DNA from: DATAES01 sp963802415
GTDB lineage: Bacteria > Actinomycetota > Acidimicrobiia > Acidimicrobiales > JACDCH01
Assembly: GCA_963802415.1 (NCBI GenBank)
Contig: CAWDIH010000001.1
Span: 1,612,001-1,676,000, forward strand
DNA: 64,000 nucleotides
Reading direction: 5' to 3'
Shown piece after piece: positions 46,157 to 53,604 of this stretch (position 1 is the stretch's first letter; every line of letters starts with the position of its first letter). The position numbers and the translations under genes are program-made. The notes beneath the pieces are model-generated. The model was not told the DNA's origin. It searched no databases and was given only the letters and a program-made list of their open reading frames with translations.

Positions 46157-46540
46157 ATGGAAACCACAGCGACATCCCTGTACGAGCGGCTCGGCGGAGC
46201 ACCGGCGATCGACGCCGTTGTGGACGAGCTGTACCGAAGGATCGTGGCGGATCCGGACCTCGCGCCGTTCTTCGCAGGGGCCAACCTGCGCTCACACACG
46301 AGTCGCGTGGGCACCTTCGTCACCATGGTGACCGGCGGACCTGCGGAGTACCGGGGGCGTGACATGGCCAGTGCCCATCGCCGCCTTGCCATCGAAGATC
46401 GTCACTTCGACTTGGTGGCCGGCCATCTCGTGGCCATTCTCGAATCTGTTGGCGCCGATCCGGTGGCGGCGAACGAACTCGTCACGCTGGTGGCGACGCT
46501 GCGGGACGACATAGTCAACGTCAAGACCGCCACGGTGTAG
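46157..46540 (+). CDS. Group I truncated haemoglobin (trHbN-like)
   Basis: A 127-residue truncated globin starting METTATSLYERLGGAPAIDA. The B10 Tyr lies in VVDELYRRIVADPDLAPFF. The double-Gly GGAP and TGGP turns are present. The proximal His F8 is in MASAHRRLAIEDRHFD. Group I members in mycobacteria oxidise nitric oxide. The segment before the start contains GAGGTCACCTC, an inverted repeat that could hide the ribosome site. It is divergent from the LAL regulator and is followed by a strong hairpin. Confidence 0.88.
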   Translation: METTATSLYERLGGAPAIDAVVDELYRRIVADPDLAPFFAGANLRSHTSRVGTFVTMVTGGPAEYRGRDMASAHRRLAIEDRHFDLVAGHLVAILESVGADPVAANELVTLVATLRDDIVNVKTATV

Positions 46541-46588
46541 GACGCACTCACTGTCCGGGCGGGCGCGGCGGGCGCGGCGGGTGGGCGT

Positions 46589-46623
46589 GTGCGCCAACCG
46601 ACGGCGGGAGTCGGTTGGCGCAC
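46589..46623. terminator. Terminator-like hairpin after the truncated haemoglobin gene
   Basis: A perfect 13-base stem, GTGCGCCAACCGA and TCGGTTGGCGCAC, with a nine-base loop. It starts 48 bases after the truncated haemoglobin stop. There is no U tract, as is common for high-GC actinobacteria. Confidence 0.75.
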
Positions 46624-46699
46624 GCTGCGCACGTTCGCGCTGGAGTAGCCGAGGCCATGGATGACTTTGCGGCGATCAGGCAGCTCAGATGAGGAGTTC

Positions 46700-46742
46700 G
46701 CACGTGCATGTGCGTGTCGTTTTGACACGTGAACGCACGTGC
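46700..46742. repeat. Family-2 palindromic repeat, copy 2
   Basis: A 43-base element in reverse orientation to the copy at 13607. It has the same GCACGTGC ends and the central GTGTCGTTTTGACAC hairpin. It lies between the converging truncated haemoglobin and permease genes. Confidence 0.8.
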
Positions 46743-46770
46743 GCCGTCGATCTACGGCTCGCAATGCGTG

Positions 46771-48045
46771 TCACGCCGATTCGCATCGGTTACGACGTCT
46801 GGCTGCGATGAGCGCGAGGCCAAGGGCGACCAAGGCATAGAGGGAGCGCCAACCGGACTGGACGAGGGCGATTCCAAGGAAGAGGAGCACGACGAGGTCG
46901 AGCGCAGCCAGCGTGGTGACGCCGCGCACCCGGACGTACGAGATGATGCTGAGCATGTAGAGAAGTACGAAGATCGCACCGGCGGCGGCTATCGCATCGA
47001 CGACGATGCCGGGGAAGACGGCGAGGGCCGCCGTTCCCACTCCCAGGAGTCCGGTCAGCAGCATGATCGCGCGGCGGGGCACACCACCAGGGGTGGTCTG
47101 CGCGAGTGGCCGAGGCAAGATTGCGCGACGTGCCGCACTCGCGATGAGGCTTGACATCCCCCACAACCACGCAACCGCGTTCAGCATCATCGCACCCACG
47201 GCGATCCCGGTCACCACCAACACGATGGGAGCACGCGGTTGCGCCATGTCGGCCAGCTGCAGCAATCCGGTGATCTCGCTGACACGTCCTCGCGGGATAC
47301 GCGCCGCTACAGCAAGGGTGAGCAGCACTGTCAACAGCCCGTAGATCGTGAGCGCGATCGTGCTGACCGCAAGGAAGTCTCGCCGAGGCGATCGAAACTC
47401 GCGACTGAGGAACGTGAGATTCTCGAACCCCGCGAATGCCCAGAAGGCCAGCACCGCGGTCGGCAGCACGCGACCCACGTCCCCGGCTGCGGGCTCCGCA
47501 GCGTCGAGATTGGTCACCACGCCCGGCAGCGCGGTTGCGATGAGAAAGAGTGCCATCACGACCATCGCGGCAATGCCTGCTCGCTGGGTCCGGACGCTCG
47601 CTCCCACACCCGCCAAGTTGACGGCGACCGCTGCGGCGAGCAGAGCAGTTGCGAACAACGTCGCGCCGGCTCCAGGCGCGCCCAGCGCGTCGGCTGCATA
47701 CCGGCCCGCCACCATCGCGCCAGCAGGCAGTCCAACGACGACGAGCGCGAGGAACAAGAGCGGGACGCAGTCGCCGACGGCGTTGCCGAGCCCGGCGCGA
47801 ATGAACGCCTCGATGCCGTCGCTGTCCGGGCTCGACCTCACCATGTCGTCGAACGTCATGAGCATCGGGACGCAGGCCAGCGCGGCTATGAGCCACACGA
47901 GCAGGCTTGCGCCGCCGGCTTCCGCGTACACGGCCGAGGGCAGGAACAAGATCCCTGATCCGGCGATCGAACCGATCGCGACCGGGAGAGCCTGCCACCG
48001 CCCCAGCCCGTGAGCGCTCGTGGCATCAACCGGACGCTGCATCAT
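46771..48045 (-). CDS. APC-family amino-acid/cation permease (YjeH-like)
   Basis: A 424-residue transporter with 11-12 hydrophobic helices. The first is broken by the substrate-binding motif AIGSIAGSGILFLPSAV near residue 23. The sixth has LAFWAFAGFENLTFLSREF near 210, a YjeH-type amino-acid exporter feature. The protein is divergent from a MarR-type gene, with starts 25 bases apart, so the regulator very likely controls it. The substrate could be methionine or a branched-chain amino acid by family, but this cannot be read directly. Confidence 0.85.
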   Translation of the reverse strand: MMQRPVDATSAHGLGRWQALPVAIGSIAGSGILFLPSAVYAEAGGASLLVWLIAALACVPMLMTFDDMVRSSPDSDGIEAFIRAGLGNAVGDCVPLLFLALVVVGLPAGAMVAGRYAADALGAPGAGATLFATALLAAAVAVNLAGVGASVRTQRAGIAAMVVMALFLIATALPGVVTNLDAAEPAAGDVGRVLPTAVLAFWAFAGFENLTFLSREFRSPRRDFLAVSTIALTIYGLLTVLLTLAVAARIPRGRVSEITGLLQLADMAQPRAPIVLVVTGIAVGAMMLNAVAWLWGMSSLIASAARRAILPRPLAQTTPGGVPRRAIMLLTGLLGVGTAALAVFPGIVVDAIAAAGAIFVLLYMLSIISYVRVRGVTTLAALDLVVLLFLGIALVQSGWRSLYALVALGLALIAARRRNRCESA

Positions 48046-48072
48046 GACAGGATACTGCTATTATGACAGGAT
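48044..48072. promoter_or_regulatory. Two direct repeats in the permease/MarR divergent promoter
   Basis: ATGACAGGAT occurs at 48044-48053 and again at 48063-48072, spaced 19 bases apart, in the 25-base region between the two start codons and just overlapping each. This is about two helical turns, so two regulator dimers could sit on the same face. The likely binder is the MarR protein. Confidence 0.55.
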
Positions 48073-48574
48073 GATGGCAACAACGCCGAAAACGATCCAG
48101 GCGAAGGCTTCGACGAGAACGGCTCGTGCGCTGCTGGAGCCGTACCGCCTCTTGATTGCGGATGTGTACGAGCTCGCCGGCACGTCGCGCCGTACGAGCG
48201 ATCTGCTCGCCGCTGAACTCGGTCAGACGGCCGCGCGGTGGCACGTCATGAGCGTGATCTCAGACGCGGCATGCACCGTTCCGGAGATCGCCCACCGGCT
48301 GGGACTCGCTCGTCAAAGCGTGCAGCGGGTGGTCGATGATCTCGCGACGACCCGCATGGTCGAGCTGCTGCCGAATCCGATGCACGCCCGCTCGCCTCGC
48401 GTCGCGCTCACCAAGGCTGGCGCGAGGACACTCGAGCGGCTGTTCGCGGCGTCGGATCGAGACCGGGCCGAGTTGCTCGACCGTGCCGGCGTCTCTGCGA
48501 AGCAACTCGCCGCCGCCCGCTCGACGTTGCATTCCCTTCTCGTTGCGTTCGCTGGCGAGGACGCGCCGGCGTAG
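48071..48574 (+). CDS. MarR-family regulator
   Basis: A 167-residue winged-helix protein starting MMATTPKTIQAKAS; a second ATG lies one codon in. The helix-turn-helix is EIAHRLGLARQSVQRVVDDLATTRMVEL at about 74-101, with the wing at NPMHARSPRVALT. Long helices at both ends form the usual dimer interface. It is divergent from the APC permease gene and shares a short promoter with two direct repeats. It probably represses the permease in the absence of its ligand. Confidence 0.87.
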   Translation: MMATTPKTIQAKASTRTARALLEPYRLLIADVYELAGTSRRTSDLLAAELGQTAARWHVMSVISDAACTVPEIAHRLGLARQSVQRVVDDLATTRMVELLPNPMHARSPRVALTKAGARTLERLFAASDRDRAELLDRAGVSAKQLAAARSTLHSLLVAFAGEDAPA

Positions 48575-48673
48575 ACGTGTTGTCAACGCGCCGCCTATGT
48601 CGACAGTCCGTGTGGTCGCCGACAGGCCTGTGAGCATTCGTTGTCGAAGGTTGGTCGCGCTCATCGCCGAGGC

Positions 48674-49099
48674 TCACGGTCGAATGAGTTGCGTTTCGGC
48701 GGCGTGGCGGGCGCGCAGCTCGGTGTTCCAGTCGCCAGTGCAATAGACGGTGAGTTCGGCGATGCGGCCGCTGCGCACCTCGGCGAGCAAGATCTTGCGG
48801 TCGGTGATCTCTTCGCCATCGATCTCGTGGCGGCCCGTGAACTCAGAGACGAAGCCGGTCACGGTGGGGATCGTTCGGACCACGGTCGTGTCGACGCCGT
48901 GGGGCATGAAGCTCTTGAGCCAGGCGTCGAAGGTGTCGCGCCCTTGGAGCTGGAAGCGCCACAGGGGCGGGTTGCCGTCCAGGAAGATGTCGTCGGTCAG
49001 GACGTCCCGGGCGTCGGCGGTGCGGAACACGTCGGCGAGACGTTCGCTCAGCTCCTGAGCGAGTGCATCGTCGAGGACGGTGGACGCGAGTTGGCTCAT
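48674..49099 (-). CDS. SnoaL/NTF2-like protein
   Basis: A 141-residue NTF2-fold protein starting MSQLASTVLDDALAQELSER, with AGGAG upstream. Strand-helix features are TDDIFLDGNPPLWRFQLQGRD, FDAWLKSFMPHG, VSEFTGRHEIDGEEI and ELTVYCTGDW. No catalytic residues can be named. It is divergent from a second NTF2-fold gene, and the 214-base region between them contains an 11-base inverted repeat with one arm near each start. Confidence 0.72.
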   Translation of the reverse strand: MSQLASTVLDDALAQELSERLADVFRTADARDVLTDDIFLDGNPPLWRFQLQGRDTFDAWLKSFMPHGVDTTVVRTIPTVTGFVSEFTGRHEIDGEEITDRKILLAEVRSGRIAELTVYCTGDWNTELRARHAAETQLIRP

Positions 49100-49133
49100 G
49101 TTCGGTTCTCCTGTCGGTTGGTCACTCCGATGC

Positions 49134-49276
49134 GACCGTACGAACCAATCGGACGGAGCGCATCGGGAGAAGAACGGAATCCTTCGACCGCGGCATAGGT
49201 AGAACCTCCGAGCCCGGGTTGTCCCGAAGATCGATGGTTCGCACGATGCGCTTGGACCACCGGGCTTCGTACGGTC
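49134..49276. promoter_or_regulatory. Inverted pair of GACCGTACGAA sites in a divergent promoter
   Basis: GACCGTACGAA at 49134-49144 and its exact complement TTCGTACGGTC at 49266-49276 are about 35-38 bases upstream of the two divergent NTF2-like gene starts. A related GACCGTACGA lies at 27565 between the LLM and DUF35 genes. They look like operator half sites for one regulator. The regulator is not identified. Confidence 0.4.
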
Positions 49277-49313
49277 ACCGCGACGGCGACCACCGGCAAT
49301 CTTGGAGGACCAA

Positions 49314-49715
49314 ATGAGCGACCATTCGAACGTCGACAACGTGAATCGCATGACAAAGGCGATCTTCGACCAAGACCACGACACCCTGGCCAAGATCTTC
49401 ACGGATGACCTCGAGTTCCACCTTCGTGGCCCGCACCCGATGTCGGGTGACCACGCTGGTCTCGGAGGGTTTCTCGGTGTCCTCGGTTCGTTGTTCGAAC
49501 AGACCGCCGGGCGGATTCATCTCGATCAGCAGTTCTGTCTCGGGACCGACGGGTGGGCCGCCGAGTGGGAGCACGCGACCCTCGGCCGCGCGCGGGACGA
49601 CGAAACGCTCGAGTCGAACAACTCGTTCGTGTACCGGTTCGACGGCGATCGCATCGCTGAGATGTGGATGTTTCTCGGCGTGCAACCCGAGCAGGCGGAG
49701 GCGTTCTTCGGCTGA
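49314..49715 (+). CDS. SnoaL/NTF2-like protein
   Basis: A 133-residue protein starting MSDHSNVDNVNRMTKAIFDQ, with TGGAGG before the ATG. It has the NTF2 pattern: long helix with FDQDHDTLAKIFTDD, strand EFHLRGPHPMSG, helix GGFLGVLGSLFEQTAG, then strands IHLDQQFCLGTDGWAAEWEH and NNSFVYRFDGDRIAEMWMF. It is followed 31 bases later by the TPR-LuxR gene on the same strand. This suggests the regulator may sense a ligand related to this family, though that is guesswork. Confidence 0.72.
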   Translation: MSDHSNVDNVNRMTKAIFDQDHDTLAKIFTDDLEFHLRGPHPMSGDHAGLGGFLGVLGSLFEQTAGRIHLDQQFCLGTDGWAAEWEHATLGRARDDETLESNNSFVYRFDGDRIAEMWMFLGVQPEQAEAFFG

Positions 49716-49746
49716 TCCTCCGCTCGAGCAGGCAAGACTGGGCGGC

Positions 49747-51360
49747 GTGGTTCGCGCCATGGAGGAAGCTCGGGCGGCGTGTGAGGGCTGCCGGTGGGCG
49801 GACGCTCGCCGGCTGCTCTCCGGCGTCGACCTCGACGATCTCGAGGTCGACGATCTCGACCGGCTCGCCACCGCTGAGTACCTCACCGGCCACGACGAAG
49901 AGGGCTTCGCGCACTGGGTTCGGGCGTTCCAGGTGTGCGCGGGTAGCGGCGAAGTGCATCGGGCGGGGAATTTCGGGGCGAAGCTTGCTCAGGGCTTGGC
50001 ATTCAAAGGGGATCTCGCCCGTTGTCGCGGCTGGGTGGAGCGCTGCGCGCGCCTCTTGGACGAAGCCGACATCGACTGTGTCGAGCAGGGCTACCTCGAA
50101 TACGGCTTGGCGATGCTACGGATCTTCGAGACGGGCGACTTCGCCGGGGCCCACGCCCAACTCGTCCAGGCGGGCAAGGTCGGGGCTCGCTTCGCCCACC
50201 GCGAGCTCATCACCCTGGCTCGCATCGGTGAGGGCCGCATGCTCATCTACCTGGGCGAGATCGCGGACGGTCTCGCACTTCTCGACGAGGCCATGGTCTC
50301 GATCGAAGCCGGTGAGCTGTCGCCACTCGCTGCCGGTGACGCGTACTGCACGGTGATCGACGCCTGTGCAGAACTGTTCGACCTCGGCCGGTGGCGATCG
50401 TGGACCGAATCGTTTGCGCAGTGGTGCGACACGCAGCAAGACCTTGTGCTCTACCGCGGTCATTGCTTCTTGCACCGGGCTGAGGTGCTGGGTCTGCTCG
50501 GAGCGTGGCCTGAGGCGCTCGTCGAAGCCCGAAGCGCCTGTGATCGGCTCGCTGCGCCCGTGTACCCGGCCGTCCTCGGGGCGGCCGCTGCCATCGAGGG
50601 CGATCTCCTTCGCCTCGTCGGTGACCTCGACGATGCTGAGGCGTCGTACCAACGCGCGAGCACGTTCGGCCACGACCCCCAGCCCGGCATGGCCATGCTA
50701 CGAGTGGCCCAGGGCCGGCTTGGCGCCGCCGACGCCATGATCCGCCGGGCTCTCGGCGAGGCCATGGACCCGATGTCGCGGTGTCGCCTGCTCGGCTCCT
50801 ACGTCGAGATCGTGCTCGCGTCGGGCGACATCGCCGCCGCACGCACGGCCGCTGACGAACTCCGCGAGGTCGCTACCGAGCTTCGCACGCAACTTCTCCG
50901 AGCACGCGCGAACCGCGCCGCGGGTGTCGTGCTGTTGGCGGAGGGCGACCTCAACGCAGCGCTGATCGAGCTCCGGCGGGCCTCCAACGAGTTCAACGCT
51001 CTCGGCGTGCGCTACGACGCCGCTCGCACGCGCCTCCTCATCGCCGAGGCATGCGACGCGCTCGGCGATCACGACGCGGCCGCGATGGAGTCGGGTGCTG
51101 CCCGTTCCGCACTTGAATCGCTCGGCGCGGACCCGAGCACAGCCGGCGAGCGCGCGACCTCGTCACCCGAGGGGCTCACCCAGCGCGAGCTCGAGGTGCT
51201 CCGCCTCCTTGCCACAGGCAAGACGAACCGGGTCATCGCCCAAGAACTCGTCGTAAGCGAGAAGACAGTCGCCAGCCACCTGAGTCACATCTTCACCAAG
51301 CTCGGCGTCACATCACGGTCGGCGGCCACCGCCTACGCCTACGACCACGACCTCGTTTGA
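49747..51360 (+). CDS. LuxR-family regulator with a TPR-like sensor domain
   Basis: A protein of about 537 residues. The start is GTG (VVRAMEEARAACEG) or the ATG four codons in, and no ribosome site decides. Helical repeats typical of TPR domains fill about 5-450 (for example CRWADARRLLSGVD, and DLDDAEASYQRASTFG). There is no Walker A motif, so it differs from LAL regulators. The C-terminal LuxR helix-turn-helix is LTQRELEVLRLLATGKTNRV, then SEKTVASHLSHIFTKLGVTS. It probably binds a small molecule or a protein through the TPR domain. Confidence 0.85.
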   Translation: MVRAMEEARAACEGCRWADARRLLSGVDLDDLEVDDLDRLATAEYLTGHDEEGFAHWVRAFQVCAGSGEVHRAGNFGAKLAQGLAFKGDLARCRGWVERCARLLDEADIDCVEQGYLEYGLAMLRIFETGDFAGAHAQLVQAGKVGARFAHRELITLARIGEGRMLIYLGEIADGLALLDEAMVSIEAGELSPLAAGDAYCTVIDACAELFDLGRWRSWTESFAQWCDTQQDLVLYRGHCFLHRAEVLGLLGAWPEALVEARSACDRLAAPVYPAVLGAAAAIEGDLLRLVGDLDDAEASYQRASTFGHDPQPGMAMLRVAQGRLGAADAMIRRALGEAMDPMSRCRLLGSYVEIVLASGDIAAARTAADELREVATELRTQLLRARANRAAGVVLLAEGDLNAALIELRRASNEFNALGVRYDAARTRLLIAEACDALGDHDAAAMESGAARSALESLGADPSTAGERATSSPEGLTQRELEVLRLLATGKTNRVIAQELVVSEKTVASHLSHIFTKLGVTSRSAATAYAYDHDLV

Positions 51361-51413
51361 CCCTCCGAACCACACGGCCATCCGTCGCGCTCGGCGAGAG
51401 TGGGATGTTTGGG

Positions 51414-51761
51414 TCAGCTCACGGATCGGAGTCGTAGCCCGCGCACTGCTTGGAACTCACTGGTGTTGCGCGTTGCGATGCTGAGGCGATGTTCGAGCGC
51501 CGTCGCCGCGATAAGTGCATTTGGCATGCGCACGCCTGTCTCTCGTTTGATGCGACCGGCTCGCTCCGCGATCGGTCGGTCCACCGCGAGTTCTCGAAAG
51601 GACGCGAGCAGTCGGGTGACGAGATCCGTCGCCGAAGTACCGGCGAACAGTTCTGCTCGGGTGACGACTGAGTAGTGGAGACGGTGCCTTCCTGGCACGA
51701 GGGCCGCCGCGCCTCGGAGGTGGTCGACGAACACGTCAGTGTCGACGAGGACGTCAGCCAC
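51414..51761 (-). CDS. vapC: VapC-type PIN-domain ribonuclease toxin
   Basis: A 115-residue PIN protein. The first acidic residue is in VLVDTDVFVDHL. The second is Glu in VTRAELFAG. The third position of the usual Asp-rich site (D-A-L-I-A-A-T-A) is Asn here, MPNALIAATALEH, which may weaken catalysis. The fourth region is TRNTSEF. The start overlaps the antitoxin gene by eight bases. VapC toxins cleave tRNA or rRNA. Activity is uncertain given the Asn. Confidence 0.88.
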   Translation of the reverse strand: MADVLVDTDVFVDHLRGAAALVPGRHRLHYSVVTRAELFAGTSATDLVTRLLASFRELAVDRPIAERAGRIKRETGVRMPNALIAATALEHRLSIATRNTSEFQAVRGLRLRSVS

Positions 51762-51972
51762 GATCCCATTCGCTGCGATCGGGTGCGCTGACCGTCGGGT
51801 CCGCGCCGAAGGTCGCAGCGAGAGCAGCGCGAGCGTCGGCTTTCCGACCGAGGTAGGAATCCAGCGCCTTCCTGATCACCTCTGCCATCGTCACGCCTTC
51901 GGCCGCTGCGATCTCGTCGATGCGCTTGCGCTGAGCCTCGGTGAGATAGATCTGCGTCCGCGTCGCTGACAT
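51754..51972 (-). CDS. vapB: VapB-type ribbon-helix-helix antitoxin
   Basis: A 72-residue antitoxin starting MSATRTQIYLTEAQRKRIDE. The ribbon (RTQIYLT) and the two helices with VTMAEVIRKALDSYLG are characteristic of CopG/RHH. The acidic and proline-containing tail (PTVSAPDRSEWDRG) would wrap the toxin. It precedes and overlaps vapC. The upstream strand contains TATAGT, a possible -10 element. Autoregulation by the pair is expected from the family. Confidence 0.88.
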   Translation of the reverse strand: MSATRTQIYLTEAQRKRIDEIAAAEGVTMAEVIRKALDSYLGRKADARAALAATFGADPTVSAPDRSEWDRG

Positions 51973-52128
51973 ACATCGTAACTATACAGCACTCCCTACT
52001 TGGGACAGCGCATGTGTGTGACGGGCGCCCTGCAGCACGAGCAGTGGCTCCGCGGGCGCGACGAGTTTCGACTGCGCACAGAGTTGTTGCAGCGAGAAGG
52101 GCTGGCCTGCAAGCGGAGAACACTGCCG

Positions 52129-52395
52129 ATGTCGAACGACGAGCACCAGAGCTGGCGAGACCGTTGTGCTCGGTCGAGGGCGAGCGATCACGGCGCCGTC
52201 GACCTCGATGTCGCGTGGCTGGTGCCACCCGATCTGAGCGCCATCGACGCACTCGCTCGACTGCAGGTCGCCGCGTCACGGCGCGGCTGTTGGCTCCGGC
52301 TCCACGGCGCCGACGGCGGCCTGGCCGAGCTTCTCGAATTCGTCGGGCTCGGCGACGTCGTGCACCTGTGCCCGTGCTGCCGTTCGTCCGGGTGA
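52129..52395 (+). CDS. STAS-domain protein (anti-sigma antagonist-like)
   Basis: An 88-residue protein. The ATG with GGAGA nine bases upstream gives MSNDEHQSWRDRCARSRASD. The core VDLDVAWLVPPDLSAIDALA, followed by ASRRGCWLRLHG and LAELLEFVGLGDVVH, is the pattern of STAS/MlaB-like domains. The conserved phosphorylatable Ser is possibly the one in DLSAID. The tail CPCCRSSG is unusual. Such small STAS proteins can regulate sigma factors or lipid transport. A partner is not evident in the window. Confidence 0.6.
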   Translation: MSNDEHQSWRDRCARSRASDHGAVDLDVAWLVPPDLSAIDALARLQVAASRRGCWLRLHGADGGLAELLEFVGLGDVVHLCPCCRSSG

Positions 52396-52521
52396 CCGAC
52401 GACTTTTTGGCGGTCTCGCAGTTGTACCCGGTGGGAGACGAGACCGCGTCTCCCGTCCGAACCCCCTGACCGACGCGGACCATCCCGATCGTCGGTACTT
52501 CAAAGAACGGTGGAGGCAGAA

Positions 52522-53130
52522 ATGACCACGACGACACCGAGAGCCTTGATCTCGGCGATGCAGGTAACGCTGGACGGCTACGCCCTTCCCCCTGAGGGCG
52601 ACCCCGACTCTTTCGAGTCCTGGGCTGACGGCCTCGGGCTGCTGCCGCCGGTTGACGCCTTCGTCCTCGGAGGCGGAATGTTCCCCGGCTACGAGCAGTT
52701 CTGGACGGCCATCCTCGACGACCCGAGCGGCGCATCCGACCTGCTCGGCAGGGATCCGTATCCTCGCGAGGTCACGTACGCCCGCGTCGCCGCCGACACC
52801 CCGCACCTGGTGCTGTCCACGACGCTCACCGACGCAAGCTGGCCGACGGCGCGGATCGTGCGCGACATCGAAGAGATCCGTGCACTAAAGGAGCAGCCGG
52901 GCAAGGCCGTGTACGTCGTCGGCGGGCCCAGATTGGTTGTCAGCCTCGTCAACGCCGGCCTGCTCGACGAGCTCCGTCTGATCGTTCATCCGGTTGCTGC
53001 CGGAAGCGGACAGGCTCTGTTCGACGGCATCGCGAAGCGCCAGGCGCTCGACCTCGTGTCTGCCGAGCCCATGGGATCCGGCCGCGTCAACCTCACGTAC
53101 CGTCTCCGAGCCGACGGCACAAAGAGCTGA
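52522..53130 (+). CDS. Dihydrofolate-reductase-like (RibD C-terminal) protein
   Basis: A 202-residue protein starting MTTTTPRALISAMQVTLDGY, with GGTGGAGG upstream. The fold landmarks are ISAMQVTLDGYALPP near the start, DAFVLGGGMF, KAVYVVGGPRLVVSL near 130 (nucleotide-binding GG), and LRLIVHPVAAGSGQALFDG near 155. These stand-alone RibD-C proteins are NADPH-dependent reductases of unknown substrates. It is followed six bases later by a Ddn-type gene on the same strand, so the two may work together. Confidence 0.82.
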   Translation: MTTTTPRALISAMQVTLDGYALPPEGDPDSFESWADGLGLLPPVDAFVLGGGMFPGYEQFWTAILDDPSGASDLLGRDPYPREVTYARVAADTPHLVLSTTLTDASWPTARIVRDIEEIRALKEQPGKAVYVVGGPRLVVSLVNAGLLDELRLIVHPVAAGSGQALFDGIAKRQALDLVSAEPMGSGRVNLTYRLRADGTKS

Positions 53131-53136
53131 GAGGTC

Positions 53137-53592
53137 GTGGCGCCTTCGACCTCGGCTGCCAACGACTTCAACAAGAAGATCATCGAGGAGTTCCGCGCGA
53201 ACGAGGGACGCGTCGGTGGGCTGCTGGCCGGCACCCCAATGATTCTCATCCATCACATCGGCGCGAAGTCGGGGATCGAGCGCGTCACGCCGCTGGCCTG
53301 CACCCCGCTGCGAGACGGGCGCTACGTGATCGTCGCGTCCAATGGAGGATCGCCAACCCACCCGAGCTGGTACCACAACCTGAAGGCGAACCCCAGGATC
53401 AAGGTCGAGGTCGGCAGCCAGACGTTCACGGTGCTGGCGCAGGAACTGGACGACACCGCACGCGCCGAGCTGTGGCTGAAGCTGGTCGCCGCGGCTCCTT
53501 CCCTTGGTGAATTCGCGGCGGAGACAAGGCGGCAGATTCCGTTGTTCGTGCTGACCAGACAGGATCGTGAGTTTCGGCGACGTTCTCAATAG
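53137..53592 (+). CDS. Deazaflavin (F420)-dependent nitroreductase family protein (Ddn-like)
   Basis: A 151-residue protein with GTG start. The Ddn/Rv3547-type motifs are MILIHHIGAKSGIERVTPLA near residue 34, GRYVIVASNGGSPTHPSWYHNL at about 60, and VEVGSQTFTVLAQEL. The split barrel binds F420 or FMN. In actinobacteria these proteins reduce quinones and nitroaromatics. It follows the RibD-C-like gene closely and precedes the hydrolase-cyclase fusion by 12 bases, so all three are likely co-transcribed. Confidence 0.87.
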   Translation: MAPSTSAANDFNKKIIEEFRANEGRVGGLLAGTPMILIHHIGAKSGIERVTPLACTPLRDGRYVIVASNGGSPTHPSWYHNLKANPRIKVEVGSQTFTVLAQELDDTARAELWLKLVAAAPSLGEFAAETRRQIPLFVLTRQDREFRRRSQ

Positions 53593-53604
53593 GGTGGACC
53601 ACGC

